Origin: Zwartia vadi | Lineage (GTDB): Bacteria > Pseudomonadota > Gammaproteobacteria > Burkholderiales > Burkholderiaceae_B | Assembly (NCBI RefSeq): GCF_030410375.1 | Contig: NZ_JAUHHE010000014.1 | Location: 39,710-103,709 of the forward strand | Reading direction: 5' to 3' | DNA: 64,000 bases | Shown here: one piece after another, positions 28,162 through 39,068 of the stretch | Numbering within the stretch: position 1 is the first letter of the stretch | Layout: each line of letters begins with the position of its first letter | Made by a program: the position numbers and the translations under genes | The notes under the pieces: model-generated | Seen by the model: the letters and a program-made list of their open reading frames with translations, nothing else | Database searches by the model: none | What the model was told of the DNA's origin: nothing

Positions 28162-31035
28162 TCAATTCAATTTAGCCCGCTGCCCCTTGACCTGAGCGAG
28201 TGTTTCGCCAAATTGGGCGACGCGCTCTTTCTCCTGCTCGACGACAGCGGCAGGTGCGCGCGCCACGAAAGACTCATTGGAAAGTTTGGCCTGCGCCTTA
28301 TTGATTTCTGCTTCCAGGCGAGCGATTTCTTTGTCTAGCCTGACTTTTTCAGCTGCCACATCAATTTCGACTTTCAGCATCAAACGCGTGTTGCCAACGA
28401 CCTGAACAGGAGCGCCATCGTCGGGGAGGGTGCTCATGACCTCGACGCCAGAGAGCTTGGCCAACGCAGCAAGATATGCGGCATGTTGTTGCAGCATTTC
28501 CTGCGGACCTTCGGCAATCAGCGGGACGCGCGTCGCAGGCGAGAGGTTCATCTCACCACGCAAGGCGCGGACGGCTTCGACTTGGCCCTTGAGCTGATCG
28601 ACTTGCGCGCAAGCTGCCAGATCGATGGCATCCAGATTTGCTTGAGGGAAGGGCTGTATGGAAATGCTTGTGACATCCGCTGCCGCGCGCTTGCCTGCCA
28701 CGACGGAAACCTTTTGCCAAAGCTCTTCTGTGATGAATGGCATGATTGGATGCATCAACCTGAGAATCGCCTCCAATACCCGAATGAGTGTGCGTCTCGT
28801 CGCACGCTGTTGGTCTGGACTACCCTGCTGGATTTGTACCTTTGAGAGCTCAAGATACCAATCACAGTATTCGTCCCAAACGAAGTGATAAAGCGCGTTG
28901 GCGATATTGTCGAAGCGATAGTCTGCAAAGCCCTTTGCGACGTCAAGTTCAAGTTGCTGGAGTCGACTGATGATCCATTTGTCAACAAAACTCTGGGCGT
29001 TTGAGTCGACCGGAGTCATGTCCTGGCCTTCGGTGTTCATGAGCACAAAGCGCGTGGCATTCCATAGCTTGTTGCAAAAATTTCTGTAGCCTTCGCACCG
29101 TTTCAGATCGAAATTGATGTTCCGACCGAGCGTAGCGTAAGCGGACATTGTGAAACGTAGTGCATCGCTGCCAAAGGCCGGAATACCATCAGGGAATTGA
29201 CGGCGGGTCGCTTTTTCGATGGCGCCCGCTTGTTTGGGATTCATCAGGCCAAAAGTACGTTTTTTGACAAGTGTTTCAAGATCCACGCCATCGATCAGAT
29301 CGACCGGATCTAGCGTATTTCCTTTGGACTTGCTCATTTTTTGACCCTCAGCGTCGCGGATCAAGCCATGAACATAAACGTGTTTAAAAGGAACTTGGCC
29401 GGTCAGGTGTGTGGTCATCATCACCATCCGGGCCACCCAGAAGAAAATGATGTCAAAACCCGTTACCAGAACACTGGAGGGTAGGTATTTTTCGTAGTCA
29501 GGTGTTTTGTCAGGCCAGCCCATCGTTGTGAAGGGGACAAGCGCAGAAGAAAACCAAGTGTCCAACACATCCGGATCGCGTACGAGCGGGCCCTGCACGC
29601 CGGCTGCCTGGGCCTGCTGTATAGCATCTTGCTCGTGATGCGCAACAAACACCTGACCATCGGGCGCATACCAAGCCGGAATTTGATGACCCCACCAAAG
29701 TTGACGCGAGATGCACCAGTCTTGAATATTTTCAAGCCATTGGTTGTAAGTGGTTGTCCAGTTGCTTGGAAAAAACTCGACTTCGCCTTTTGCGACCACT
29801 TCGAGAGCGACCTCGGTAATACTTTTGCCGGGATGCAGGGTGTCGGCTGGAGCGGGCTTGCTCATTGCGACAAACCATTGGTCCGTGAGCATGGGCTCAA
29901 GAACCTCGCCGGTTCGGTCGCCGCGAGGCTGCATCATCTTGTGCGCATCGACCTTGATCAGGAAACCTTGGTTCTCCAGCTCCTTAACAACGGCCTTGCG
30001 GGCCTCGTAGCGGTCAAGACCACGAAATTGTGCAGGGCCCTGATCGTTGATTTTTGCATCGAGAGTAAAGATCACAATCAGAGGCAGGTTGTGACGCATG
30101 GCGCAGGCATAGTCGTTAAAGTCATGCGCCCCAGTGATTTTCACGCAACCCGTACCAAAAGCCTGATCGACAAAATCATCCGCGATGATCGGGATTTGAC
30201 GGTCACAAAGTGGCAGATCGACCATTTTGCCGACCAAATGCTGATAGCGCGGATCCTCAGGATGAACACATAAGGCACCATCAGCCAACATCGTTTCGGG
30301 GCGGGTCGTTGCTATCGTCATGCCCCGGATGGTTTCTTTGGTGCCATCTTCATGCGTGATCGTCTGGGGACCGTCTACGAAGGGGTAGAGGATGTGCCAG
30401 AGATGGCCATCCGTTTCTACAGATTGCACTTCCAGATCTGAAACGGCTGTGAGAAGCTTAGGGTCCCAGTTGACAAGTCGTTTGCCGCGATAAATTAAAC
30501 CTTGCTTGTAGAGGCGCACAAAGGTTTCAACCACACCGGCGGACATTTGCTTGTCCATCGTAAAGTACTCGCGCGGCCAGTCAGCCGAGGCGCCCAAGCG
30601 CCGAACTTGGCTGGTGATGGTGTTGCCGGAAAGCTCTTTCCATTGCCAGACTTTTTCAATGAATTTTTCACGCCCGAGATCGTGTCTTGAGGTTTTTTGG
30701 GCATCGAGTTGGCGCTCAACGACGATCTGGGTGGCAATACCCGCATGATCCGTGCCGGGAACGAACACGGTGTCATGACCAAGCATACGGTGATAGCGAA
30801 TCAGGCCGTCCATGATGGTTTGATTAAACGCATGACCCATATGCAGGGTGCCAGTGACGTTCGGGGGCGGGAACTGTATAGCATAGGGAATGCCTGCACC
30901 CGGTCCGCCTGCAGTGTGCTGACCCGCTGCAAAATAGCCCCGTTTTTCCCATTCCTGATACCAGCGCGCCTCGAGCGAAGCGGGTTCAAAACTTTTGGAA
31001 AGTTCCCCATCGGGAGTCGTGTTGGGCTGATTCAT
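28162..31035 (-). CDS. valS: Valine-tRNA ligase
   Basis: ValS charges tRNA-Val and edits mischarged threonine. It has 957 residues from ATG 31035; a TTG one codon earlier is also in frame. The class I motifs are HMGH (65-68, in [13 protein letters not shown]) and KMSKS (566-570). The CP1 editing domain lies between them ([12 protein letters not shown] at 241-252), and the C-terminus is a Leu/Glu/Lys-rich coiled coil (about 885-955) that contacts tRNA. The gene is transcribed towards trmD and away from ndk. Confidence 0.98.
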   Translation of the reverse strand: MNQPNTTPDGELSKSFEPASLEARWYQEWEKRGYFAAGQHTAGGPGAGIPYAIQFPPPNVTGTLHMGHAFNQTIMDGLIRYHRMLGHDTVFVPGTDHAGIATQIVVERQLDAQKTSRHDLGREKFIEKVWQWKELSGNTITSQVRRLGASADWPREYFTMDKQMSAGVVETFVRLYKQGLIYRGKRLVNWDPKLLTAVSDLEVQSVETDGHLWHILYPFVDGPQTITHEDGTKETIRGMTIATTRPETMLADGALCVHPEDPRYQHLVGKMVDLPLCDRQIPIIADDFVDQAFGTGCVKITGAHDFNDYACAMRHNLPLIVIFTLDAKINDQGPAQFRGLDRYEARKAVVKELENQGFLIKVDAHKMMQPRGDRTGEVLEPMLTDQWFVAMSKPAPADTLHPGKSITEVALEVVAKGEVEFFPSNWTTTYNQWLENIQDWCISRQLWWGHQIPAWYAPDGQVFVAHHEQDAIQQAQAAGVQGPLVRDPDVLDTWFSSALVPFTTMGWPDKTPDYEKYLPSSVLVTGFDIIFFWVARMVMMTTHLTGQVPFKHVYVHGLIRDAEGQKMSKSKGNTLDPVDLIDGVDLETLVKKRTFGLMNPKQAGAIEKATRRQFPDGIPAFGSDALRFTMSAYATLGRNINFDLKRCEGYRNFCNKLWNATRFVLMNTEGQDMTPVDSNAQSFVDKWIISRLQQLELDVAKGFADYRFDNIANALYHFVWDEYCDWYLELSKVQIQQGSPDQQRATRRTLIRVLEAILRLMHPIMPFITEELWQKVSVVAGKRAAADVTSISIQPFPQANLDAIDLAACAQVDQLKGQVEAVRALRGEMNLSPATRVPLIAEGPQEMLQQHAAYLAALAKLSGVEVMSTLPDDGAPVQVVGNTRLMLKVEIDVAAEKVRLDKEIARLEAEINKAQAKLSNESFVARAPAAVVEQEKERVAQFGETLAQVKGQRAKLN

Positions 31036-31102
31036 CAAAATATCCGGAAAAGTAGTGTCGCAAGGCGTCGCCGATAGGCGAATAACTCGCTATTTTAGGG
31101 TG

Positions 31103-31129
31103 TTGTGGCCAGATGTGGCGTGCTAGAAT
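31103..31129 (+). promoter_or_regulatory. Probable promoter of ndk
   Basis: TGCTAGAAT (31121-31129) forms an extended -10 element. TTGTGG (31103-31108) is a possible -35 at a short 15-base spacing. The ndk start codon is about 60 bases downstream, preceded by GGAG. Confidence 0.45.
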
Positions 31130-31190
31130 CATGGGCTAGGGTCAGCACAAGCAAAGTCCCTGTTTTTATTGAGATTTATTGGAGTTTTAC

Positions 31191-31616
31191 ATGTCAGTCG
31201 AACGTACCCTCTCGATTATCAAGCCTGATGCCGTGGCAAAAAATGTCATTGGCCAGATCGTTGCCCGCTTTGAAGGCGCAGGCCTGAAAGTGATCGCTGC
31301 GCGCATGATGCACTTGTCGCGCGCAGACGCTGAGCGTTTTTACGCTGTTCACAGCGCACGTCCTTTTTTCAAAGACCTCGTTGATTTCATGATTTCTGGT
31401 CCTGTTTTTGTTCAGGCGCTCGAAGGCGAGAACGCCATCCAGAAAAATCGCGATCTGATGGGTGCAACAGATCCCAAGAAAGCAGAGAAAGGCACGATCC
31501 GTGCTGATTTCGCCGATAGCATTGACGCTAATGCTGTCCACGGCTCCGATGCGCCTGAAACAGCACGCGCCGAAATCGCTTTCTTTTTCCCTGAAATTAA
31601 TATCCACAGCCGTTAA
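31191..31616 (+). CDS. ndk: Nucleoside diphosphate kinase
   Basis: Ndk transfers the gamma-phosphate of ATP to nucleoside diphosphates, balancing nucleotide pools. It has 141 residues, the normal size. The phospho-accepting His117 lies in [14 protein letters not shown], and the N-terminus [13 protein letters not shown] is diagnostic. ATG 31191 has GGAG six bases upstream; an upstream TTG at 31179 is rejected. It is followed 30 bp later by rlmN in the same direction, a conserved pairing in Burkholderiales. Confidence 0.98.
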   Translation: MSVERTLSIIKPDAVAKNVIGQIVARFEGAGLKVIAARMMHLSRADAERFYAVHSARPFFKDLVDFMISGPVFVQALEGENAIQKNRDLMGATDPKKAEKGTIRADFADSIDANAVHGSDAPETARAEIAFFFPEINIHSR

Positions 31617-31646
31617 TTCGGTTGTCTGGCTCGTGGCACATCGCGC

Positions 31647-32792
31647 ATGCATCCTGAACCAATCAATCTGCTTGGGCTCGACGCTCCGGCACTGACCCAG
31701 TTAGTGGGGCAGTGGGGGGGCAAGCCATTTCGTGCCCGGCAATTGCAAAAATGGGTGCATCAGCGAGGAACGAGTCAGTTCGACGACATGACCGACCTAG
31801 CGCGCGATTTTCGCGCGCAACTCGCCGAATCTTGTGTTGTTCAGGCTCCCAGCGTTCTAACACAGCACCGCTCTGCCGATGGCACCAGAAAATGGTTGTT
31901 TGATGTGGGCCAGGGCAATGCGATCGAGTCCGTCTTCATCCCTGAGGACGATCGTGGCACGCTTTGTATTTCAAGCCAGGCAGGCTGTAATGTCGCCTGC
32001 AGGTTTTGCTCAACGGGTCACCAGGGCTTCAACCGAAATCTCACTGCCGCGGAAATCATTGGCCAGCTTTGGTGGGCGCGACATGAGTTGATGCAGGATC
32101 TCTCGTCTGCGCGCGTCAGCGCAAGCGTGACGACTGACACGCGTCTGATCAGCAATGTTGTGATGATGGGTATGGGTGAGCCACTGCTTAATTATGAGCC
32201 TGTGCTTGCCGCGCTGCGCATGATGCTTGACGACAATGCGTATGGTTTGTCACGCAGGCGCGTCACTGTCTCTACATCGGGTGTTGTGCCCATGATGGAT
32301 CGCCTGTCGCAGGATTGTCCGGTGGCTTTGGCGGTTTCTCTGCATGCGCCCAATGATGGGCTGCGCGATGAGCTGGTGCCTCTCAATAAAAAGTACCCCC
32401 TTAAAGAGCTTCTCGCCGCTTGTGAACGTTATCTTGCGTTTGCGCCGAGGGACTTCATTACTTTTGAATATGTGATGCTTGATGGCGTGAATGATACGGA
32501 TCAGCATGCTAAACAGCTCGTTGACATTGCGCGCAGCATCCACTGTAAGCTCAATCTCATTCCTTTCAATCCTTTTCCTGCTTCAGGTTTGAAAAGGTCC
32601 TCGAATGAGCGTATTAGGATTTTTTCCCAACACTTGATGGATGCTGGGATTGTGACCACTGTTCGTAAAACACGCGGTGACGATATTGATGCAGCGTGCG
32701 GACAGTTGGCCGGAGAAGTCAAGGATCGAACGAACCTGAGTGAAAAAATGGCTATCAGAAAAACGATCCCCATCAAGGAGACAAGAGCATGA
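31647..32792 (+). CDS. rlmN: Dual-specificity RNA methyltransferase RlmN
   Basis: RlmN is a radical-SAM enzyme that makes 2-methyladenosine at A2503 of 23S rRNA and A37 of some tRNAs. It has 381 residues. The 4Fe-4S cluster cysteines are Cys114, Cys118 and Cys121 in CNVACRFC. The mechanistic methyl-accepting cysteine is near residue 353 in [15 protein letters not shown]. The conserved N-terminal helical domain includes [16 protein letters not shown]. It overlaps the next gene by ATGA and heads the rlmN - rodZ-like - ispG - hisS - yfgM - bamB - der operon. Confidence 0.97.
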   Translation: MHPEPINLLGLDAPALTQLVGQWGGKPFRARQLQKWVHQRGTSQFDDMTDLARDFRAQLAESCVVQAPSVLTQHRSADGTRKWLFDVGQGNAIESVFIPEDDRGTLCISSQAGCNVACRFCSTGHQGFNRNLTAAEIIGQLWWARHELMQDLSSARVSASVTTDTRLISNVVMMGMGEPLLNYEPVLAALRMMLDDNAYGLSRRRVTVSTSGVVPMMDRLSQDCPVALAVSLHAPNDGLRDELVPLNKKYPLKELLAACERYLAFAPRDFITFEYVMLDGVNDTDQHAKQLVDIARSIHCKLNLIPFNPFPASGLKRSSNERIRIFSQHLMDAGIVTTVRKTRGDDIDAACGQLAGEVKDRTNLSEKMAIRKTIPIKETRA

Positions 32793-33280
32793 GTCAGCTG
32801 GAGCTTGGTACCCCGTTGAAAACTGAGTCTGCTCCAGCGCCTTCGGAGCTGATCACCTCTGCAGGTTCTTTGCGTGCCTTGCGTGTTTCAAAGGGTTACT
32901 CCATCCAAGACGTCGCGGTTCGTCTCAAATATGCGGCGCGTCATATCGAAGCGCTTGAGACCGAGAGTTATGACAGCCTCCCGCAGGGTTTGGCTTTGAG
33001 GAGCATGATCAGAAGCTACTCCAAATTTCTGGGTATCGATTCGAGGCCTCTGGAGGCCTCGTTGCAGTCGCGCATTGGAAGTGTTCAGGGCGGTATTGCC
33101 AATCACACTTCAACGCGTACGCTTGGTGCGCACCATGTCGAGCATGTCACGCATTCGGGTGCGCTGTCATGGTTTGTTCTGATTTTTTTAGTTGTGATCG
33201 TGGTGCTGGGTGTGGCGATTTGGCAAGGTTTGCTGCCTGCCGCGTGGGTGCCTGACTGGATCGAGGCCTTATTCCAATGA
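32789..33280 (+). CDS. Short RodZ-like helix-turn-helix membrane protein
   Basis: This has 163 residues. The Cro/RodZ-type HTH domain (about 26-95: [40 protein letters not shown], then [14 protein letters not shown]) is followed by a linker and one transmembrane segment (about 127-149). Position between rlmN and ispG is the standard place for rodZ, which links MreB to the cell wall. The periplasmic beta-domain that normally follows the membrane segment (proteins of about 300 residues) is absent: the protein stops about 14 residues after the membrane. It overlaps both neighbours by ATGA, so this looks like a stable short form rather than a recent break. Confidence 0.8.
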   Translation: MSQLELGTPLKTESAPAPSELITSAGSLRALRVSKGYSIQDVAVRLKYAARHIEALETESYDSLPQGLALRSMIRSYSKFLGIDSRPLEASLQSRIGSVQGGIANHTSTRTLGAHHVEHVTHSGALSWFVLIFLVVIVVLGVAIWQGLLPAAWVPDWIEALFQ

Positions 33281-34566
33281 GCCAGAGCTTTCTCTCCACC
33301 GAGCCCGCCGCGATGCATGCTCCATCTATCGGACCACGTGCCCGTCATCCCACCCGACAGGTTGTGGTGGCTTGGGGACAGCAAAAAGTCAGGATTGGTG
33401 GCGATGCGCCTATTGTGGTTCAGTCCATGACGAACACTGACACGGCCGATGCGATTGCTACCGCGATTCAGGTCAAGGAGCTTGCGTTAGCCGGCTCTGA
33501 AATTGTCCGCATCACTGTCAACACACCTGAGGCGGCGCGTGAAGTCATCGCAATTCGTGAGCAGCTTGACCGCATGGGCGTTTCAGTGCCTCTGGCAGGA
33601 GACTTTCATTACAACGGCCATAAACTGCTGACTCAGTTTCCTGATTGTGCGCAGGCTTTATCCAAATATCGCATCAACCCCGGCAATATGGGTGGTGGCA
33701 AAAAACGAGATGATAATTTTGCACAGATGATCGAGGTCGCGTGCCGCTATGAAAAACCTGTGCGTATTGGTGTGAACTGGGGCAGCCTGGATCATGAGCT
33801 CCTCGCCAGGATGATGGATGACAACGTTAAATTGGCTCAGCCTCGAGATGGACGCGCAGTCATGCGAGATGCGCTGGTCGTATCGGCCATTAGTAATGCC
33901 GAGCGAGCCAAGGAACTTGGTTTGTCAGGCAATGGCATCATTCTTTCCTGCAAGGTGAGTCATGTTCAGGATCTGATTGCGGTGTATCGGGATCTTGCTG
34001 CGCGTTGCGATTATCCTCTGCATCTTGGTTTGACCGAAGCTGGCATGGGCAGCAAAGGTATCGTTGCCTCGACTGCCGCGTTGAGTGTTCTTCTCCAAGA
34101 AGGGATTGGAGACACGATCAGGATTTCTTTGACACCCGAGCCGGGTGGCGATCGGACCCGCGAGGTCATTGTGGGCCAGGAGATTCTTCAGACGATGGGT
34201 TTGAGGGCCTTTACTCCCATGGTTGTCGCTTGTCCCGGCTGTGGTCGCACAAGCAGTACTGTTTTTCAGGAGCTCGCTGATCGTATTCAGACCTACCTGC
34301 GCGATCAAATGCCGAAATGGAAAACGCAATATCCCGGAGTCGAGTCCATGAATGTTGCCGTAATGGGATGCGTGGTTAATGGTCCGGGAGAAAGTCGCCA
34401 TGCTGATATTGGTATCAGCCTGCCTGGTACCGGCGAGGTGCCTTCTGCGCCAGTGTTCGTAGACGGAGAGCGTACTGTTACCCTCAAAGGTGATCATATC
34501 GCCGAAGAGTTCCAGCAAATTGTTCAAGATTACGTTGCGCGCCGCTATGGCGCACACACGAGATAA
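33277..34566 (+). CDS. ispG: 4-hydroxy-3-methylbut-2-enyl-diphosphate synthase (IspG/GcpE)
   Basis: IspG catalyses the penultimate step of the non-mevalonate isoprenoid pathway, converting MEcPP to HMBPP with a 4Fe-4S cluster. It has 429 residues. The TIM-barrel begins near [19 protein letters not shown]. The cluster-binding cysteines are in [11 protein letters not shown] (two) and [10 protein letters not shown] (third), with the conserved glutamate after NGPG. Betaproteobacterial IspG is longer than the E. coli form (372), which fits. It overlaps the rodZ-like gene and precedes hisS by 7 bp. Confidence 0.97.
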   Translation: MSQSFLSTEPAAMHAPSIGPRARHPTRQVVVAWGQQKVRIGGDAPIVVQSMTNTDTADAIATAIQVKELALAGSEIVRITVNTPEAAREVIAIREQLDRMGVSVPLAGDFHYNGHKLLTQFPDCAQALSKYRINPGNMGGGKKRDDNFAQMIEVACRYEKPVRIGVNWGSLDHELLARMMDDNVKLAQPRDGRAVMRDALVVSAISNAERAKELGLSGNGIILSCKVSHVQDLIAVYRDLAARCDYPLHLGLTEAGMGSKGIVASTAALSVLLQEGIGDTIRISLTPEPGGDRTREVIVGQEILQTMGLRAFTPMVVACPGCGRTSSTVFQELADRIQTYLRDQMPKWKTQYPGVESMNVAVMGCVVNGPGESRHADIGISLPGTGEVPSAPVFVDGERTVTLKGDHIAEEFQQIVQDYVARRYGAHTR

Positions 34567-34573
34567 CTTATTT

Positions 34574-35863
34574 ATGACACAAGCTTTTTCCAAGGTCACC
34601 GCCATACGCGGTATGAACGATGCATTGCCCGGCGCGGGTGCGCGCTGGGAGCAGCTCGAAGAAATCGTACGCACTTGGCTCACCGCATACGGCTACAGAA
34701 ATATGCGAACGCCTATTCTCGAGCATACCCGTCTGTTCACGCGTGGCATTGGCGAGGTCACTGACATTGTAGAAAAAGAGATGTACAGCTTCATTGATTC
34801 ACTGAATGGCGAATCGTTGACCATGCGACCAGAATTCACTGCCGGCATGGTTCGGGCTGCAATCGAACATAATTTGCTTTATGACCGTCCTCAGCGCGTG
34901 TATGCGATGGGACCTGTTTTCAGGCACGAGCGTCCGCAGAGAGGTCGATACAGACAGTTTCATCAGATAGATGTCGAGGCACTCGGCTTGGCGGGCCCCG
35001 ACATTGATGCTGAACTGATCGTGATGGTTGCCAGACTTTGGAAAGCCCTTGGGATCACGGATGTGCAGCTTGAGCTCAATTCACTTGGGCAAGGACAAGA
35101 GCGCGCCGCGCATCGCGCAGCCTTGATTGCACACCTTGAGGCACACAAAGATGTGCTTGACGAGGACGGGTTGCGTCGGATGTACACCAATCCTTTGCGT
35201 GTGCTGGATACTAAAAATCCTGCCATGCAAGCGATGGCTGACTCGGCGCCCAAGTTATTTGACTTTTTAGGCGAAGAGTCTCGCGCCCATTTCTCGGGTG
35301 TTTGTGAACGTCTAGACGATGCCGGGGTCGCGTATCGTCTCAATCCCAGAATGGTAAGAGGGTTGGATTACTACAATCTCACAGTTTTCGAGTGGGTGAC
35401 CGACAAGCTAGGCGCGCAGGCTACGGTTTGCGGCGGTGGTCGCTATGATGGCCTGATCGAGTTGCTAGGCGGAAAATCCGCCCCTGCAGTCGGTTTCGCA
35501 ATCGGTATGGAAAGACTGATGGATTTGTGGGGTCAATATCAGCCCGAGACTCAACAGCCTGAATGCTTGGTGTATTTTGTTCATCAAGGAGAGCATGCAC
35601 AACGTAAAGCGGCTACGTTGGCAGAAAGGCTCCGCGATGAGGGTATTTCCGCGATTGTTCATGCTGGTTCCGGAAGTTTTAAGTCGCAGTTCAAGCGAGC
35701 GGATACAAGTGGCGCTCGGATTGCGGTTATTCTTGGGGGCGATGAGCTCGCCGCGGGGGCAGCGTCAGTCAAGATGTTGCGTGGTGATCCTTCTGATACT
35801 CTCGCTCAGCAACAAGTACCGCTTGATGATTTGGTGATGTTTTTGAAAGATAAGGTTAATTAG
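34574..35863 (+). CDS. hisS: Histidine-tRNA ligase
   Basis: HisS charges tRNA-His, 429 residues from ATG 34574 ([16 protein letters not shown]); an open extension to 34490 lies inside ispG and is rejected. Class II motifs are visible: [16 protein letters not shown], motif 2 [19 protein letters not shown], the histidine-specific [13 protein letters not shown] and the motif 3 region [13 protein letters not shown]. The C-terminal anticodon-binding domain has the usual [21 protein letters not shown] segment. The gene order ispG-hisS-yfgM-bamB-der is conserved in beta- and gammaproteobacteria. Confidence 0.97.
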   Translation: MTQAFSKVTAIRGMNDALPGAGARWEQLEEIVRTWLTAYGYRNMRTPILEHTRLFTRGIGEVTDIVEKEMYSFIDSLNGESLTMRPEFTAGMVRAAIEHNLLYDRPQRVYAMGPVFRHERPQRGRYRQFHQIDVEALGLAGPDIDAELIVMVARLWKALGITDVQLELNSLGQGQERAAHRAALIAHLEAHKDVLDEDGLRRMYTNPLRVLDTKNPAMQAMADSAPKLFDFLGEESRAHFSGVCERLDDAGVAYRLNPRMVRGLDYYNLTVFEWVTDKLGAQATVCGGGRYDGLIELLGGKSAPAVGFAIGMERLMDLWGQYQPETQQPECLVYFVHQGEHAQRKAATLAERLRDEGISAIVHAGSGSFKSQFKRADTSGARIAVILGGDELAAGAASVKMLRGDPSDTLAQQQVPLDDLVMFLKDKVN

Positions 35864-35865
35864 GT

Positions 35866-36498
35866 ATGGCTTACGATCTCGACGAGCAAGAACAACTAGA
35901 CCAGATTAAAGCCTGGTGGAACAAGTACGGTACCCTGATTTTGACAGTCTTGATCATCGCGACTGCGGTGGTTGGCGGCTGGAGGGGCTGGCAGTGGTAC
36001 GAAGGGCATCAGTCCTCCCAGGCTCGCGGCTATTTTGAGGCACTTGAAGAAGCAGGGCGCTCGCAAGGAGAAGAGTCTGTCGCCCGCATCAATGCTGCGA
36101 TGACAACCCTAAGAAAAGATTACGCCACGACGGATTATGCTGCGCGGGGTGCGCTGGTTGCAGCGTCTGCTCTTGTTGCTCGCAAGGATTTGCCTGGTGC
36201 GCGTGCGCAGTTGGAGTGGCTCGCACAATCCAAACATGCGGCTCTGGTGCCTGTCGCGAAGTTGCGTCTTTCGGCATTGTTTCTTGATCAAAAAGAATAC
36301 GATTTGGCGCTGGCACAGCTAAAAGACGCGCCGCCTTCCTTTGAAGGTTTGTTTGCCGACCGTCGGGGCGATGTATTGGCGGCTCAAGGTAAAGACGCCG
36401 ATGCAAAAAAAGCTTGGAATCAAGCAATCGAGTCACTTGGTGTCGCGAATCCTTTGACACCAATCGTTAAGCTCAAACTTGATGCATTGGGAGGTTGA
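35866..36498 (+). CDS. YfgM-like TPR ancillary protein of the Sec translocon
   Basis: This has 210 residues. A short cytoplasmic N-terminus (MAYDLDEQEQLDQIKAWWNKYG) precedes one membrane anchor (about 22-42) and a periplasmic tetratricopeptide-type domain rich in alanine helices (about 85-210, with pairs like AYFLDQKEYDLALAQL and GDVLAAQGKDADAKKAWNQAI). E. coli YfgM associates with SecYEG/PpiD and helps periplasmic chaperone networks; this is family knowledge. Position between hisS and bamB supports the call. Its stop codon lies two bases before the bamB start. Confidence 0.88.
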   Translation: MAYDLDEQEQLDQIKAWWNKYGTLILTVLIIATAVVGGWRGWQWYEGHQSSQARGYFEALEEAGRSQGEESVARINAAMTTLRKDYATTDYAARGALVAASALVARKDLPGARAQLEWLAQSKHAALVPVAKLRLSALFLDQKEYDLALAQLKDAPPSFEGLFADRRGDVLAAQGKDADAKKAWNQAIESLGVANPLTPIVKLKLDALGG

Positions 36499-36500
36499 CC

Positions 36501-37658
36501 ATGCGCAAAGCCTTTGCGGGAAGTCTAGTTCGAGTCACGATGATGCTGATTGCATCCTTCACTCTTGCGGGCTGCGGCCTGTTCGGGGGCGGGGATGATC
36601 GCTACAAGCCAACACCATTGACCTCGTTCTCCCCCGGACTTGCTGCGCAGGCTGCGTGGAAAACTCAAATTGGTAGCGGTTCAGGTATTGGCTTTGCACC
36701 AACGATTATTTCAGGTTCGGCTTATGCCGCCACACCAGATGGTGCTGTTGCGAAGGTCGATCTTCAGTCGGGCGCTGTCGTCTGGCGAGCAATGATTGAT
36801 AAAAAACTCTCGGCCGGCGCTGGCAGTGATGGAAAGATTACTGCAGTCGTGACGCGAGAGGGTATGGTGGTAGCGTTGGACGAGTCTGGTCAGGTCAAGT
36901 GGCGCACTCAGGCTACGAGCGATGTCTCGATCCCGCCTGTAGTTGGCTATGGTGTTGTGGTGGTGCGCAGTGGCGACTACCGTGTGCAGGCCTTCAATGC
37001 TGAAACGGGCGATCGTATTTGGAGCGTCCAGCGACCTGGCCCCGCTCTGGCCTTGCGTGCACCCACCAGGATGGTGATGCTGGAGGGTCTCGTGGTGAGT
37101 GCGATACCTGGAGGAAAGCTGCTGGGTATCAATGCTGTATCAGGCGATGTCCAGTGGGAGGGGGTTGTATCGATTCCCAAAGGGTCAACCGATCTTGATC
37201 GTGTGATTGATATTGTTGGCGCACCAGTGGTGCTCGGCCCTGTGATGTGTGCGGCGTCCTATCAGGGGCGGGTTGTCTGCTTTGATATCGCCGCGGGTGG
37301 GCGCCCGGTTTGGGCGAAGGATTATTCATCCCTTGTCGGTCTGACGATCGATAACACCCAAGTCTATATTCCCAGCCAGACTGATGTCGTGACGGCTTTA
37401 AGCTTACAAAATGGTTCTGCAGTCTGGACTCAAGAAGCTTTGCGCAATCGCAAACTGACCAGCCCTGCTGCGGCGGGTGTGGCTGTAGCACTGGGTGATT
37501 TTGAAGGATTTGTGCATTTCCTTGCAAAAGATGATGGGCATATGCTTGCCCGTGTATCTGTTGGCGGCGGCGCGATTCGCTCTCCGCTTTTGGCCACGCC
37601 CCAGGGCGTGCTTGTTCAAACGGGTGATGGTGCGCTCGTAATGTTGGCGTTGAAATAA
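36501..37658 (+). CDS. bamB: Outer-membrane beta-barrel assembly lipoprotein BamB
   Basis: BamB is the beta-propeller lipoprotein of the BAM complex that folds outer-membrane proteins. From ATG 36501 (GGGAGG six bases upstream) it has 385 residues. The signal peptide ends LAGC, giving acylated Cys25. Eight PQQ-like beta-propeller blades follow, with recurring patterns such as GAVVWRAMIDKKLSAG, GQVKWRTQATSDVS and GDRIWSVQRPG. The location just before der is the classical bamB position. An upstream TTG at 36495 is in frame but has no spacing for a ribosome-binding site. Confidence 0.95.
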   Translation: MRKAFAGSLVRVTMMLIASFTLAGCGLFGGGDDRYKPTPLTSFSPGLAAQAAWKTQIGSGSGIGFAPTIISGSAYAATPDGAVAKVDLQSGAVVWRAMIDKKLSAGAGSDGKITAVVTREGMVVALDESGQVKWRTQATSDVSIPPVVGYGVVVVRSGDYRVQAFNAETGDRIWSVQRPGPALALRAPTRMVMLEGLVVSAIPGGKLLGINAVSGDVQWEGVVSIPKGSTDLDRVIDIVGAPVVLGPVMCAASYQGRVVCFDIAAGGRPVWAKDYSSLVGLTIDNTQVYIPSQTDVVTALSLQNGSAVWTQEALRNRKLTSPAAAGVAVALGDFEGFVHFLAKDDGHMLARVSVGGGAIRSPLLATPQGVLVQTGDGALVMLALK

Positions 37659-37661
37659 CTC

Positions 37662-39062
37662 GTGTCTGTGAAACCTGTCGTCGTTTTAGTGGGTCGCCCC
37701 AATGTGGGTAAATCTACCCTTTTTAATCGTTTGACGCGATCGCGCTCAGCGCTGGTTGCCGACTTTTCGGGACTGACCCGGGACCGTCATTACGGCGAGG
37801 GGAGAGTGGGTGAGACGCCTTTCATTGTTGTCGATACGGGAGGTTTTGAACCTGTTGCTAAAACAGGCATCCTGCATCAGATGGCGCGACAGACCAAACA
37901 AGCAATTGCCGAAGCGGATGTCGTAATTTTTATGGTGGATGCGCGCGCAGGCCTGAATGCGCACGATCACGATATTTCCAGACTGTTGCGCAAGCTCGGG
38001 CAGCGTGTGATTCTCTGTGTCAACAAGGCCGAAGGCATGCCCCATGGTAGCGCTGTGGCTGAGTTCCATGAGCTGGGACTGGGTCTTCCTGTTGCTATTT
38101 CAGCTGCGCATGGTGATGGCATTGCGGATCTGATCGAGCATGCGCTGGAGGGGCTCGGTGAGCCTGCTCCCGAACCGCACGCATTCGATGCTGACGATGC
38201 AGAGCCCTCTGCTGAGGCGCTTAAGGTTGAGGGTGAGCAGTCGGAGCCCGAGCTCAAACATCGTATCAAACTGGCTATTGTGGGACGTCCCAATGTTGGA
38301 AAGTCGACATTAATCAACACGCTTCTTGGTGAAGAGCGTGTGATTGCTTTTGATATGCCCGGTACGACGCGTGATGCGATCGAGATCGAGTTTGATCGTG
38401 GCGGCAAACAATATACCTTGATTGACACGGCCGGCTTACGCAAGCGCGGCAAGGTGTTTGAAGCGATTGAAAAGTTTTCTGTCATCAAGACCCTCCAGGC
38501 GATTGAAGCCAGCAATGTGGTGCTGCTCATGATCGACGCGCAACAAGAAGTCTCCGAGCAAGATGCACACATCGCAGGCTTTATTCTTGAAACGGGGCGT
38601 GCGCTAGTAGTCGCAATCAATAAATGGGATGGGCTGGACGCCGATCAGCGCGAAAAAATCCAGCGTGAGTTCGACCGAAAGTTACGGTTCTTGTCGTTTG
38701 CCCGTGTGCACACGATTTCTGCTTTGCGCGGACAAGGCATCAATACCGTCTTGAAATCTGTTAATGCCGCACACGCTGCTGCCTTTTCCAAGCTGTCGAC
38801 TCCGCGTTTGACAAGAGAACTCCAGGCCGCCGTGGAGCAACAGCCCCCTCCACGCAAGGGGATTTTTAGACCCAAAATGCGCTACGCTCATCAAGGTGGA
38901 CAAAATCCTCCTCTGATCATTGTTCACGGCAATGCCTTGGATGCCATCCCTGATTCATATCGACGCTATCTTGAAAACAGATTCCGGGATGCTTTCGAAT
39001 TGGCTGGCACACCTTTGCGGATTGAATTTAAATCGTCCTATAACCCTTACGCCGATAATTGA
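37662..39062 (+). CDS. der: Ribosome biogenesis GTPase Der (EngA)
   Basis: Der is an essential double-domain GTPase needed for maturation of the 50S subunit. It has 466 residues. The first G domain has GRPNVGKST (about 11-19), DTGG and NKAEG; the second has GRPNVGKST (about 208-216), [10 protein letters not shown] and NKWDG. An acidic linker (about 170-200) separates them, and a C-terminal KH-like domain begins near [14 protein letters not shown]. The start is GTG 37662; GTG 37668 is possible. It closes the conserved block; hisC follows after 6 bp. Confidence 0.97.
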   Translation: MSVKPVVVLVGRPNVGKSTLFNRLTRSRSALVADFSGLTRDRHYGEGRVGETPFIVVDTGGFEPVAKTGILHQMARQTKQAIAEADVVIFMVDARAGLNAHDHDISRLLRKLGQRVILCVNKAEGMPHGSAVAEFHELGLGLPVAISAAHGDGIADLIEHALEGLGEPAPEPHAFDADDAEPSAEALKVEGEQSEPELKHRIKLAIVGRPNVGKSTLINTLLGEERVIAFDMPGTTRDAIEIEFDRGGKQYTLIDTAGLRKRGKVFEAIEKFSVIKTLQAIEASNVVLLMIDAQQEVSEQDAHIAGFILETGRALVVAINKWDGLDADQREKIQREFDRKLRFLSFARVHTISALRGQGINTVLKSVNAAHAAAFSKLSTPRLTRELQAAVEQQPPPRKGIFRPKMRYAHQGGQNPPLIIVHGNALDAIPDSYRRYLENRFRDAFELAGTPLRIEFKSSYNPYADN

Positions 39063-39068
39063 GTATTC

